Source: Catalinimonas alkaloidigena (GTDB lineage: Bacteria; Bacteroidota; Bacteroidia; Cytophagales; Cyclobacteriaceae). From it: a DNA stretch of 64,000 bases. Positions within the stretch are counted from its first letter, which is position 1, and every line of letters begins with the position of its first letter. Under the pieces are notes generated by a model. The model saw nothing but the letters and a program-made list of their open reading frames with translations, was not told where the DNA came from and ran no database searches. Location: positions 1,741,001-1,805,000 of the forward strand of contig NZ_JAQFIL010000001.1 of assembly GCF_029504655.1 (NCBI RefSeq). Direction: 5' to 3'. This document shows, one piece after another, positions 48,296 through 56,945 of the stretch. The translations under genes and the position numbers were made by a program.

Positions 48296-48763
48296 TTAAC
48301 TGATAATTCTACTTTTGGACTCTGTCAGATTCCACAAGGTAATTTCGTCTACCAAAACATTGACCTCTTCATTTTTCAATTTTTCCTGGCTGAACACTCC
48401 TGAAGAAAGAGCAGAGCAAAGCAAGGGGTTCAAATAAGTATCATTACCCTTCAGATGACATTCGATTGTTTCTCTGATAAAGGAGTTTTTGGAGCTCCCC
48501 ATTAGAAGGATCTGTCTAGCAGCTTGATTCTTGCAGGCCACTTCTGTACTGTATATAAGGTCGTCACTCATGATGTTTCTTAAGGCTTCCAATGGAATGA
48601 GATCACTGATACCAGTATTTAGCAGCATGTTTAAAAGTTCACGCATATCAATACAATTGATCACTACTGTCAAAGGAGTTTCTTTGATAAAGTCCATCAA
48701 CTCTTTGTTTCTTAATATCTTTGAAACCAGATTGCCATCTACATAATTTTGATTTCCTTCCAT
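48296..48763 (-). CDS. Possible degenerate beta-carbonic-anhydrase-like protein
   Basis: 155 residues. VVINCIDMRELLNMLLNTGI and EEVNVLVDEITLWNLTESKS faintly recall beta-carbonic anhydrases (C-x-D-x-R and the C-terminal N-V-x-x-Q-V helix). The second zinc motif H-x2-C is missing, with MGSSKN in its place. It stands directly after a SulP pseudogene, and SulP-carbonic anhydrase pairs are common. If the call is right the enzyme is likely inactive. Confidence 0.4.
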   Translation of the reverse strand: MEGNQNYVDGNLVSKILRNKELMDFIKETPLTVVINCIDMRELLNMLLNTGISDLIPLEALRNIMSDDLIYSTEVACKNQAARQILLMGSSKNSFIRETIECHLKGNDTYLNPLLCSALSSGVFSQEKLKNEEVNVLVDEITLWNLTESKSRIIS

Positions 48764-48781
48764 AAGGTGATTTAAAATTTC

Positions 48782-49723
48782 CTATGGTGTGGTAAAGGCT
48801 TTTTTGAGTTTTGTTCGACTCCGTACCACCTTGATTTGACTGTTTGGATTATAACTTTCCCTTAGCCCTAATACAATGACCTCAATACCATTTTCCCGTG
48901 AAAAAGTGTTTTGAAATTCATGTAAAATCTCTACTATATCATGCTCCACATAGGTGGTAAAAGTAGCATCAATAATGATCTTTGAATTCTTGGAAAGCCC
49001 CCACAAGATTTTTTTATGGTAGGTTTATTCAGAAAAGATACTTCATTGGACAACTCAAACCGAATCTCTTTTCTCCTGTTTGAAATAATGCTTTCAATGT
49101 AGAAAGGGTTATAAAAGTTACCCTTAAGCAAAAAAATAACTGGAAGCCGTTACTATCAAGACTCCGAATAACACATCGGTAAACAGGATGCTGATGGTGG
49201 TGACTATAAATGGGATAAATTAATTCCATCCCTTTCTTTACATGTTTCTGAAAAGGGAAACTGAAGAAAGTTTATATACTACCACTAAGAGAATGGCAGC
49301 CAAAGAGGACAAAGGAATTAAATTGATCACTGAGCTGAGGACCAGTACACGAGCCAGTAATAGCATACCATGAATCAGTGTAGAGACCTTGGTTCCTGCT
49401 CCTGCCTCCATATTGACTGAACTTCTTACAATGACGGAGGTTGTTGGAATGCCACCAATGAGTCCAGCCAGGGTGTTACCGATACCTTGGGCTACCAATT
49501 CCCGATTAGGAGGGCTCCTTCTCTTATGTGGATCCAGATTATCTGCTGCTTCTACGGCCAGCAAAGAAGCAATAGAAGCAATCAAAGCGATAGTCAGGGG
49601 ATAAACCCAAACTTGTATGATGCCTATGGCACTAAAATCAGTAAAGGTCAGCAAGGAAGAAAATCCATCAATATTCGGAATATTAGAAGTGTTTGAACCT
49701 TGTATCTCTACTATACTGAGAAT
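48782..49723 (-). pseudogene. SulP-type anion transporter, frameshifted and truncated
   Basis: Several frames of the minus strand give successive parts of one SulP protein. First, TFTDFSAIGIIQVWVYPLTI, NLDPHKRRSPPNRELVAQGI and VIVRSSVNMEAGAGTKV to SLFRNM (49238). Then NPFYIESIISNRRKEIRFEL (48934-49131 frame). Then the STAS-like end KNSKIIIDATFTTYVEHDIV (48782-49006 frame). At least two frameshifts occur and the N-terminal half is missing, with the frame closed at 49724. The transporter can no longer work. Confidence 0.8.
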
Positions 49724-49998
49724 TTAGCCATTGTGGGACGACTATTTATCAAAGCTCTCATCAGTTTTTTATACACTTTCCTACAACGCTATAGTTAATT
49801 CAAGCTCCTTTACATATAAGCGATTATTACACTTTTAAGAAAAATTACTCAATCCTATCAGGCTTTTTTACTCTATAGGTCAATTTGTCAAAGCAAATTT
49901 ATCTCTCAGGCTTATGCTCTTAAGCCAGATCTTCTCTAGTAAAACTTTCCTTATTGTAATAGAGTAGGGGAGCTATGCAAATCAACATATAACCTACT
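49700..49998 (+). repeat. Dispersed repeat, copy 2
   Basis: Matches 26684-26870. The best block is ATCAGTTTTTTATACACTTT at 49760, followed by TTCAAGCTCCTT and AAGCGATTATT; a looser match TAGAGTAGGGGAGCTATGC is near 49960-49978. It abuts the truncated SulP gene on one side and the recombinase region on the other, so it may mark the edge of an old insertion. Confidence 0.7.
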
Positions 49999-50124
49999 CG
50001 TGTAAGGTAAGATTGGTTTGCCCAGGCATAAATATAGCCTGTAAACGCTACTTTCACCCTCTTAAGCTATGGCGTATACACAACATTATGGTAGGCTATA
50101 CGCCATAGAAACACCTTCTAGATT
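49724..50124. other. Gene-free region before the recombinase
   Basis: About 400 bases holding the dispersed repeat and a 12-bp inverted repeat at 50067-50108. No ORF is credible. Confidence 0.5.
50067..50108. repeat. 12-bp inverted repeat upstream of the recombinase
   Basis: CTATGGCGTATA at 50067-50078 and its exact reverse complement TATACGCCATAG at 50097-50108, with an 18-nt loop. A related motif ATGGCGTATCCACATTCGTT occurs after the recombinase gene at 51861-51880. It could be a recombination site or a regulatory hairpin. Confidence 0.65.
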
Positions 50125-51759
50125 ATGTCAAAGTTCATTAGCGTAGAAAGTATGGTACATAAGGGAGAGAAGCGGATCAAGCTGATGCTCCCTTACTAGC
50201 AAGCGTATATAGATAAGGTCAAAAAGATTGAGGGCAGAAAATGGAGTCAGAGTAAGAAGTGCTGGCATCTGCCGTACAGCAAAGCAAGCTTTGAAGCCTT
50301 AAAGCATCATTTTGCTGGTGTAGAGATCAAAGTATTGGAGAAAGATAAGCCTGAAGCCTCTATTGCACAAAAAAAAGCATCTCCCCCAACATTGGTTCCA
50401 ACTCAGCAAGTTAGTAATCAGGTCAAATTGGTCATTACTCCTAAAAAACTCTTTGTTCAGCTACCCAAACAGGAGGCGGACATTAAGTTTATAAGAAGCC
50501 TGCATTATGCCCGTTGGAATACCCGCACTTATTTATGGGAGGTAAGCAGGAGTGAGCAAAATCTGCAACTGCTCCGGAATTACTTTTCAACTCGACTTGA
50601 GGAACAGGAACTTTCCTCACCAGAGAGCCTGATTGTAGAAAAAAAGAAGCATTACCGCCCTCATGAGCTTACCATAGCCAGTAAGGAAAGACGTTTGCGG
50701 TTGATGTTTGCCTATGATCAAAAGCTCATCACTTATATCAAAAAGTTGCCTTACCCAAAATATGATGAGAAAAACCGATGGTGGAGTGTAGCAGACACCC
50801 CTATGGTAAGAGCAGATTTAGAAAAATACTGCCAGGATCACGGTTGGCAATTTCACTACACTGAAATAAGCCCTTCTGCCCAGCGTAAAGCCAAAATCTC
50901 AAAATCGGATGTGCCAAACTACAAAAGCTGTCCACAGAGTATGATAGACCAGCTCAATATGAAGCGCTATAGTAGTAGCACTATCAGGACCTATACCAGC
51001 ATGTTTGAGGAATTCATCAATTATTACCCTCAACTAAAAGTAGAGGAAATTACAGAAAAAGAGATCATAGCTTTCCTGCGTTACCTGGTGGAAGAAAGAC
51101 AAGTATCCACTTCTTATCAGAACCAATCTATTAACGCAATCAAATTTTACTACGAACAAGTCTTAGGAGGCAGAAGGAAGTTCTATTTCGTGGAGAGACC
51201 GGTCAAAGAGCGCAAACTACCGGTAGTACTGAGTGAAGCAGAAGTGGCCAGAATCTTTGCCAGTGTAGACAATCTCAAACATAAATGCCTGTTGATGCTG
51301 ATCTATTCAGCAGGTCTGAGGATTAGCGAGGCCTTGAACCTGAAAGTCAAAGATCTGGACAGCAAACGTATGCAGGTAAGAGTACGCAATGCCAAAGGAA
51401 AAAAAGATAGGGTGAGCCTGCTGTCTAAAAGTATTTTACCTATCTTGAGAAGTTACTACCAGCTGTATGAGCCCAAAGAATACCTCTTTGAAGGAGCAGA
51501 AGGAGGAAAGTACTCCTCCAGAAGTGCGCAGAATGTATTGAAAAAAGCATGTGCTAAGGCAAAGATTCAGAAAAAAGCTACTTTGCATACCTTGAGACAT
51601 TCATTTGCAACCCACTTGCTTGAAAAAGGGACTGATTTAAGATATATTCAGGTGTTATTAGGACACGGAAGTAGCAGAACTACGGAAATCTATACGCATG
51701 TGAGTACTAAAGCATTAAAGGACATACAAAGTCCGCTGGATAGTCTTACTTTGGAATGA
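50125..51759 (+). pseudogene. Tyrosine recombinase with HARP-like N-terminal repeats and an amber codon
   Basis: From ATG 50125 the frame reads MSKFISVESMVHKGEKRIKL then MLPY, meets TAG at 50197-50199 (codon 25), and continues in frame for 544 codons. The N-terminal part has three copies of a 70-residue unit (SQSKKCWHLPY; TRTYLWEVS; YDEKNRWWSV) like HARP domains. A SAM-like core-binding domain follows (KRYSSSTIRTYTSMFEEF), then a catalytic domain with R399 (SAGLRISEA), H488 and R491 (LHTLRHSFATH) and Y523 (TEIYTHVS). The core resembles IntI/XerC but lacks the IntI-specific insertion. It reads towards the cassette array. Restart after the stop would lose part of the first repeat only. Confidence 0.85.
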
Positions 51760-51772
51760 TAACAATACAAAT

Positions 51773-51884
51773 ATGAACCAACATACCTACCCTGACCACT
51801 ATAAAAACTCCATATTTGAGCAAAAAACAGGGTGGTAGGTATAGTGGATATAACCGCCATATGGCGTATCCACATTCGTTGGCA
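51773..51884 (+). other. First recombination site of the cassette array (attI-like or attC)
   Basis: After the recombinase stop, CATACCTACCCTG and CAGGGTGGTAGGTATAG face each other around a short loop, and the site ends GTTGGCA at 51878. The first cassette starts at this GTT. It could be the primary insertion site (attI) or the attC of a lost cassette. Confidence 0.55.
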
Positions 51885-51916
51885 GAGATAGAAAATAGAA
51901 AAACTTAGTTCTTGAA

Positions 51917-52411
51917 ATGGAGATAGAAAAGCTGATAAAGTCAATCATGAAAGACTCAGATTGCTTTGTGAGGCAACCAAATTTTGGTATTCGAACACCC
52001 AATCAGATTCCTGATGATCTTAAGCAATTTTATGATTTGACTGATGGTATTTTGTTATTTGGAAACGAGTTTTACTCAATTGAAATAATTGGAAGAGAAG
52101 AATTCATTCCTATAAATGAAGTCTTTTTTTCAGTAGATGAAAGGAGCGATATAGATGATATAAGCAACAACTGGTTCTTAATCGGAAAAGAAGATAATTT
52201 AGGTCAATATATAAGCATTGACTTATCAGAAGGAAAAAGGGGCCAATGTTATGATAGTTTTCATGAAACTCATGGATTAGTTGGAAATTCGCCAATAATA
52301 GCAAAGAGCTTTTCTGATTTGTTAAGATTGCTTTATCAAAATAAGGGACAGTACTGGTATTGGTTAGAGGAGGGATTTGAAAAACTAGGAGATGCTTATG
52401 ATGAAAATTAA
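51917..52411 (+). CDS. SMI1/KNR4-like protein (cassette 1)
   Basis: 164 residues. The pattern IPDDLKQFYDLTDGILLFGN, EFIPINEVFF and NWFLIGKEDNLGQYISIDLS fits the SMI1/KNR4 (SUKH) fold, commonly immunity proteins against contact-dependent or phage-related toxins. It is the only gene of cassette 1, which starts GTTGGCAGAG (51878) and ends CTCTGCCAAC (52427-52436). Confidence 0.8.
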   Translation: MEIEKLIKSIMKDSDCFVRQPNFGIRTPNQIPDDLKQFYDLTDGILLFGNEFYSIEIIGREEFIPINEVFFSVDERSDIDDISNNWFLIGKEDNLGQYISIDLSEGKRGQCYDSFHETHGLVGNSPIIAKSFSDLLRLLYQNKGQYWYWLEEGFEKLGDAYDEN

Positions 52412-52429
52412 ATTAAGATTGTATACCTC

Positions 52430-52558
52430 TGCCAACAAATTGCATCAGTCAGCCCTATTTGAAACGCATACGAAAGCTAATCGCTCCAATTATGAAAATT
52501 GATAATTGAAAAAACAACGCAAACTACGCCGGGCCGACTGCTGCATTTGGCGTTAGGC
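52430..52558 (+). other. attC-like site 1
   Basis: Inverse core TGCCAAC at 52430-52436 and core GTTAGGC at 52552-52558 bound a 129-bp site with imperfect internal dyad. It resembles the site whose right part is at 63023-63147. Confidence 0.75.
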
Positions 52559-52577
52559 TCAATGCAAAGGGAAAAAG

Positions 52578-53009
52578 ATGAAATTGATACTTAGCTTCAT
52601 AATATTGACACTATCGGCTGAAAGCAATGATCTTGAGCAATGCGAGTGTAACATAAAGAATTTAGTAACTGTAAATCAGCATTTAGAAAAGTTATCAGAG
52701 ACAGATATCCAACTACTACTTTGTACATTTGATGAAAGCTGTAAGAATAATTCTGAATTTTCTTCATTCAGCAATGAGACGCTATTTGAAGTTTTAAGTA
52801 GAAACCCAGAATTGGTAATTAAGGAATTGTCGGTCAATAATGGCAAATACAATCTAAATCTTATCGCTTCAGAACTAGAAAAACCGATACATGATGGATT
52901 TGATCTAGAAGTGATAGTTGAAAAAGTAAAAGCACTGCATCAGGCCGATGAAATTAAATCATTAATACTCAGTTCGCTGGAAAATGCGGTTGAAAAAGGA
53001 AAGCAATGA
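52578..53009 (+). CDS. Secreted hypothetical protein (cassette 2)
   Basis: 143 residues. Signal peptide MKLILSFIILTLSAES. Two Cys early (ECN, LLCTF) and helical remainder; no family recognised. Cassette 2 begins GTTAGGC and ends GCCTAAC (53010-53016). The stop codon sits against the attC site, typical of cassette genes. Confidence 0.65.
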   Translation: MKLILSFIILTLSAESNDLEQCECNIKNLVTVNQHLEKLSETDIQLLLCTFDESCKNNSEFSSFSNETLFEVLSRNPELVIKELSVNNGKYNLNLIASELEKPIHDGFDLEVIVEKVKALHQADEIKSLILSSLENAVEKGKQ

Positions 53010-53077
53010 GCCTAACAAAGCCATAGCCACTATGCTTCGGCCGATGGCCTCGCCAGCGTCTATGGTAATCGTTATAT
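53010..53077 (+). other. attC-like site 2
   Basis: GCCTAAC at 53010-53016 and GTTATAT at 53071-53077 bound a 68-bp site with a GC-rich dyad (CCATAGCCACTATGC and GCGTCTATGG). Confidence 0.8.
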
Positions 53078-53086
53078 GCCACCAAA

Positions 53087-53794
53087 ATGAATAAAAAGAT
53101 ATTAACCGGAATATGCATCGGACTATCGATAGCCTGTCAATCAGAAGAACAAATTCCTGTTCAGGTGGGAAAGTTGACTTCAGTTTCTAATAATTCATCA
53201 TACCTGGAGATAGAAAAAATTTCTACTGTAGGAGACTTCAACTTGATTTATCAAGAAAAATCTCGGGATGACGGTAGCTTTCAGCTTATTTTACCCTATG
53301 ACTTTGATAAAAAAGAAATTGAAACTCACGATAGAGCAAAAACAGGTATTTCGATCATAGGTATTCCATTCGAATGTTTGATTAATTGTTGTTTATATTC
53401 CGATGTATCAATAGAGGTAGCTCCGAACCAAACGCATCAAATAGAGTCTGAACCTTTAAATAAAACATCTTTAAAGAAATGGATAAGCTTACAAATCCTT
53501 AACAACGGACAAGATCCTACGCTTTCAGATAGTCCTCAAGATGCCGTTTTTAGATTAGCTTTTGATAAAGAGCAACCTTTGTCTGATGCTAATCTTTTAC
53601 TTTATCAAATAGTAGAAGCGTATGAGGAATTCCTCGAAGAAAGGGAATCTGTAGAACAATTGGATATCAAGCAACTGAAAGAGAAATATCCTTTAAACTT
53701 AAGATTTGCTGTGAAAGACACTCCTGTCCCCATTCTACCAACTGATTGTGGAGAAGAGATTTTTGAGGAAATAATCCTAGATTTAAATGAATGA
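53087..53794 (+). CDS. Lipoprotein of unknown function (cassette 3)
   Basis: 235 residues. Signal peptide MNKKILTGICIGLSIAC with a lipobox Cys-17, so probably an outer-membrane lipoprotein. The remainder has no family I recognise; it includes IPFECLINCCLYSDV and a Glu-rich end. Cassette 3 starts GTTATATGC and ends GCATATAAC (53802-53810). Confidence 0.7.
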   Translation: MNKKILTGICIGLSIACQSEEQIPVQVGKLTSVSNNSSYLEIEKISTVGDFNLIYQEKSRDDGSFQLILPYDFDKKEIETHDRAKTGISIIGIPFECLINCCLYSDVSIEVAPNQTHQIESEPLNKTSLKKWISLQILNNGQDPTLSDSPQDAVFRLAFDKEQPLSDANLLLYQIVEAYEEFLEERESVEQLDIKQLKEKYPLNLRFAVKDTPVPILPTDCGEEIFEEIILDLNE

Positions 53795-53801
53795 GAAGGT
53801 G

Positions 53802-53933
53802 GCATATAACACCGTGCAGGCGACAAGCCTAGTACTATTGAGCATGAAATTCAGATGCTCCAAGTGACAAAATGATATACGAGAAAAAAAACGCGAACAA
53901 GTCCGGCCTGACGCCTGCACTTGTCCGTTGTGC
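53802..53933 (+). other. attC-like site 3
   Basis: GCATATAAC at 53802-53810 and GTTGTGC at 53927-53933 bound a 132-bp site with long arms (ACCGTGCAGGCG and CGCCTGCAC). Confidence 0.8.
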
Positions 53934-54142
53934 TCCATGCGAAAGTTGATACCATCATTGAGCACGAGAGAAAGGGGCAAAGAAGAGCGCGAGCTGTGAG
54001 GGAAAGATGATCGCTGGAGGAAGGGAACATCAAAGCGCAAGGATGGTGAAGAAAGTTGAATAGCATTGTGAAGAGAAAACCGGACTGGCCAGCACCACAG
54101 GATGTCCAGCCGCACGCCGGTGAAGAAGCAAGAGAGCACAAC
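53928..54142. ncRNA. Cassette 4: no convincing ORF, possible RNA or regulatory cassette
   Basis: The body from GTTGTGC (53927) to GCACAAC (54136-54142) is about 215 bp and purine-rich. The plus strand offers only an 18-codon ORF. The minus strand is open (ORFs 53783-54232 and 53851-54144) but Cys/Ser/Leu-rich and without a family look, so I treat it as non-coding. ORF-less cassettes are known in integrons and can carry small RNAs or promoters. Confidence 0.4.
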
Positions 54143-54265
54143 AACGTTCAAGCGCCATCCTGGTTTAAAGTGAACCAGAACATAAGAAGCTCCAAGCACG
54201 AAAATTGATACACTGAAGAAAAAAGCAAACAAACCCGGATAGCGCCTGCACGCGCCCCGTTGGCA
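54136..54265 (+). other. attC-like site 4
   Basis: GCACAAC at 54136-54142 and GTTGGCA at 54259-54265 bound a 130-bp site. The internal arms AAGCGCC and GCGCCTGCACGCGC are partly complementary. Confidence 0.75.
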
Positions 54266-54302
54266 TGCATTGAATAGAATATGACTGATCGTAATGTAGA
54301 AT

Positions 54303-54959
54303 ATGTATGATACTGCAACAATATTAGCTACAATTGCTGGTGAATTTCCAGTCGGATTTCCCGACTTTACAAATGTCTATTGTGAATATGCAGGTGCCAG
54401 ACTTCATTGTTTCAGAAGCGAGAAAAAATGGGTAATTACTACCGAAGTGATTTGTGATAATTTTAAGATGGCAGATGCTACCAATGAAGTGTATTATGTA
54501 GGAAATGGACTAAAAAATTTCCTTGTTCAAGGTGATTCTTTTCCCATAATTGACAATATTGATGAGACTTTTACATGGATCGGTAACAAAATGTATCTTA
54601 CTGAGAATATAGAGGAGATAGTAGTCAAAGGAAGAGCTATTAACATTAGCGAATTAGTGAATTCCTCACGTAACGGCGAAAAGCTTCGGCTTATAGATGT
54701 CTTACGTTTCTTAGTAGATAACCACAGAGAAATTCTTTTTTTAGATCAAAGAGATGTAAAAAGTAATATACAAGAAGAATTACAACTGATATTGACTTTA
54801 GAGGAATGGTACCATCCACAACCAGATGAGGAACTGACTGAACTGGAAAGTATTAGAATGATAGCTAAGGTTTTGCAAAGTGGCAAGGTGGAAGAGTACT
54901 TCCCTAGAATAGCCTCGAATACACATTGGAGCAATTGGACAAAATACTTTGATGAATAA
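54303..54959 (+). CDS. Hypothetical protein (cassette 5)
   Basis: 218 residues, soluble. Segments FPDFTNVYCEYAGARLHCFR and EKKWVITTEVICDNFKMADA suggest a beta-rich domain followed by a helical C-terminal half. No confident family; a DUF7003-like fold is only a guess. Cassette 5 runs from GTTGGCATGC to GCATGCCAAC (54973-54982). Confidence 0.6.
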   Translation: MYDTATILATIAGEFPVGFPDFTNVYCEYAGARLHCFRSEKKWVITTEVICDNFKMADATNEVYYVGNGLKNFLVQGDSFPIIDNIDETFTWIGNKMYLTENIEEIVVKGRAINISELVNSSRNGEKLRLIDVLRFLVDNHREILFLDQRDVKSNIQEELQLILTLEEWYHPQPDEELTELESIRMIAKVLQSGKVEEYFPRIASNTHWSNWTKYFDE

Positions 54960-54975
54960 TTGAATTAAAAACGCA

Positions 54976-55038
54976 TGCCAACAAAATGCAAGCCCGACCT
55001 CGCTACGCTGCGGCCAGGGCCTGCATCGGTCGTTGTAA
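54976..55038 (+). other. attC-like site 5
   Basis: TGCCAAC at 54976-54982 and GTTGTAA at 55032-55038 bound a 63-bp site with a short dyad around CTACGCTGCGG. Confidence 0.8.
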
Positions 55039-55733
55039 GCAAGCATGGTAAAACAATTTATTTATATCTCATTAGTAGTGATATTGATTTCCTGTAAGCA
55101 GGAAGCTCAATATGAGACAGATTTTCATGTACAAAACTCATTGAGAACAGAATTAGGTTTGCAACCAATAAATGACTCATGGGAAATTGATACAATAGAA
55201 TACTACATAGAATACCATAGTGGGAAACGAAAATATTTGCCACAAAAAGTTGATACTGCTGAAGGTAAATATGTGACCATGAGAAAAACATTAATAAATA
55301 ATGTAAGTGATAGCTTAATGATTGTAAAAAGTATTATAACCTCTTCTAAAGAGTCAGGTATAATTTCAGAATCGGATTCCTATTACAGAAAAATTCCTTC
55401 AAACTTACAATCGTTTTTGATGCTGGAATATAATTTTCAGGGTCAAAATTATTTGGCAGAAATTGACACAATAGCTACTGAGGAGAAGTACTTAACAAAT
55501 AAGATAAAATTAGATAGTATGCTGCAATATGCTGAGGAAAATGATTTGTACATATGTGGAACAGGAGTAAGTGAAATTTTATCAGAGGGGATACCTTTAT
55601 CTCCATCAGTAGAAATTTCTAAGAATGAAGCAATTGTATTGATCCGTAATTTGATGGAATAAAAGAAGCCTGCTTACAACAGCGCTCAGCCACCATACTT
55701 CGGCTAAAGCCTTCGTCGGCGGCTGCGCAAACG
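55033..55733 (+). repeat. Cassette 6: 701-bp cassette present twice
   Basis: The whole unit from TTGTAAGC to the G of the next GTT core is repeated at 58217-58917, 701 bp each. By eye no difference is seen over the gene or its attC. Divergence begins exactly at the cassette edges on both sides. Confidence 0.95.
55045..55662 (+). CDS. Lipoprotein of unknown function (cassette 6)
   Basis: 205 residues. Start MVKQFIYISLVVILISCKQE has a lipobox ending at Cys-17. Gene MVKQF is 100% identical to 58229-58846. It has several Asp/Ser-rich stretches (ISESDSYYRKIPSNLQSF); no family recognised. The cassette starts GTTGTAAGC and ends GCTTACAAC. Confidence 0.7.
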   Translation: MVKQFIYISLVVILISCKQEAQYETDFHVQNSLRTELGLQPINDSWEIDTIEYYIEYHSGKRKYLPQKVDTAEGKYVTMRKTLINNVSDSLMIVKSIITSSKESGIISESDSYYRKIPSNLQSFLMLEYNFQGQNYLAEIDTIATEEKYLTNKIKLDSMLQYAEENDLYICGTGVSEILSEGIPLSPSVEISKNEAIVLIRNLME

Positions 55734-55739
55734 TTAGGG
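55674..55739 (+). other. attC-like site 6
   Basis: TTACAAC at 55674-55680 and GTTAGGG at 55733-55739. The arms AGCGCTCAGCC and GGCTGCGCAAAC pair with an extra unpaired T, as in classic attC sites (R'', L'', L', R'). Confidence 0.85.
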
Positions 55740-55758
55740 AGCATAAAAAAATCAACTG

Positions 55759-56898
55759 ATGAAACCTAAATATGATAAGGAAAGGATAAAAGAGATCGCT
55801 TCTTACATAGACAATGATGAAGAAAAATTCTCAGAATTATTTCTTACTTTTTTGAAGGATCAAGAAGAAATAAGGAATAAATACTATCAAGAAAACCCTA
55901 TTAATGCTCCAAATCTTGTTTTAAATCATGCTATTGTAGAAGGAATTGCTTTTAATAATGATGAAGTCTTGAGTAAAGGAGATTTTATTCACTTATTAGA
56001 TATTGGTCATGAAAAATTTTATACATGGACATATGCAGATGATACTGAATCTTTATTAATAGTTGAAGTTTCACCAGAAGTAAAGGAAAATGATTTATGG
56101 AAAACTGCAACTTCAATTCTTGAGATAGCTTTCACAATAAGTAGTCAACTTGAACACTCCCATCGATTTGGATATGATTGGATTTACCGTTTTAACAACC
56201 AAAAAGACAAAGAAAAACAGCACTATTTAAAAGACAGATTCTATTCAATGAATAGCATGTGTATCCAGAGCATAAACGACTTTAAAGGAATTCTAAATCT
56301 AATAGAATTACTTTTTAGTGATGACAAATACTATGTTGCTACGCAAAATATTATTGCAGCAAAAGAGAATCATGAGTTCTGTCAAATATGTGCATTAACT
56401 CCTCAGCATTATAGAAAACATCTTGATAACGAACCAGAAATATGGGAACGTGCTGCTATGATTCCCAAAATGGAAGCGGCAATTGTTCAAGCAACACGTT
56501 CAGTCGAAGCTATTCTTGGAAAACCAGGTGACAGAAACACTCCAGCTAAAATCAAAAAAGTAAAAGATAGATGGAGAAGTAATATAAATTTGGAACCTGA
56601 TGAACAATTCAAGATGGTTGGGAAATCCTATTTGGATTATTACTATGACTTATTTGCTCTGCGGGGAACCTCTGCACATAGTTTTGGTAAATTATCATTT
56701 AATATGTCGAGAAGTCTTACGATTGAGGCCCAAAGTTTTGCATGGATAGTAATAGTCGAATATTTTAAAAAGAATTGCGTAACCAATGAAAAAGCCTCAC
56801 AACTACTGAATGTAAATACAGAGTTGATAAATAGAATTCCTGAGAATTACTCGACAAATAAAACGAAAAGACATAACACGCTCCCTAACAATGTGTAA
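55759..56898 (+). CDS. Hypothetical protein with a possible HEPN-like motif (cassette 7)
   Basis: 379 residues, mostly helical. Near residue 320, YYDLFALRGTSAHSFGKLSF contains R-x4-H (RGTSAH), the HEPN RNase signature, preceded by a helical domain. The N-terminal half has no recognised domain. If it is a HEPN RNase it may act in phage defence. The last codons (NTLPNNV) are coded inside the attC site. Cassette 7 spans GTTAGGGAGC to GCTCCCTAAC. Confidence 0.6.
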   Translation: MKPKYDKERIKEIASYIDNDEEKFSELFLTFLKDQEEIRNKYYQENPINAPNLVLNHAIVEGIAFNNDEVLSKGDFIHLLDIGHEKFYTWTYADDTESLLIVEVSPEVKENDLWKTATSILEIAFTISSQLEHSHRFGYDWIYRFNNQKDKEKQHYLKDRFYSMNSMCIQSINDFKGILNLIELLFSDDKYYVATQNIIAAKENHEFCQICALTPQHYRKHLDNEPEIWERAAMIPKMEAAIVQATRSVEAILGKPGDRNTPAKIKKVKDRWRSNINLEPDEQFKMVGKSYLDYYYDLFALRGTSAHSFGKLSFNMSRSLTIEAQSFAWIVIVEYFKKNCVTNEKASQLLNVNTELINRIPENYSTNKTKRHNTLPNNV

Positions 56899-56934
56899 AA
56901 TGCATTAAAACGCATTTTACACTAAACGTTGTAG
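56883..56934 (+). other. attC-like site 7 (short palindrome)
   Basis: CCCTAAC at 56883-56889 and GTTGTAG at 56928-56934 bound a 52-bp site. Its core is a near-perfect palindrome: TGTGTAAAATGCATT pairs with CGCATTTTACAC around AAAA. The cassette 7 stop lies inside it. Confidence 0.8.
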
Positions 56935-56945
56935 TGCATTATGTT

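Noticed and set aside
53783..54232. 149- and 97-residue minus-strand ORFs in cassette 4
   Set aside because: Cys/Ser/Leu-rich composition, they run across attC arms, and no family likeness; treated as non-coding, though not excluded.
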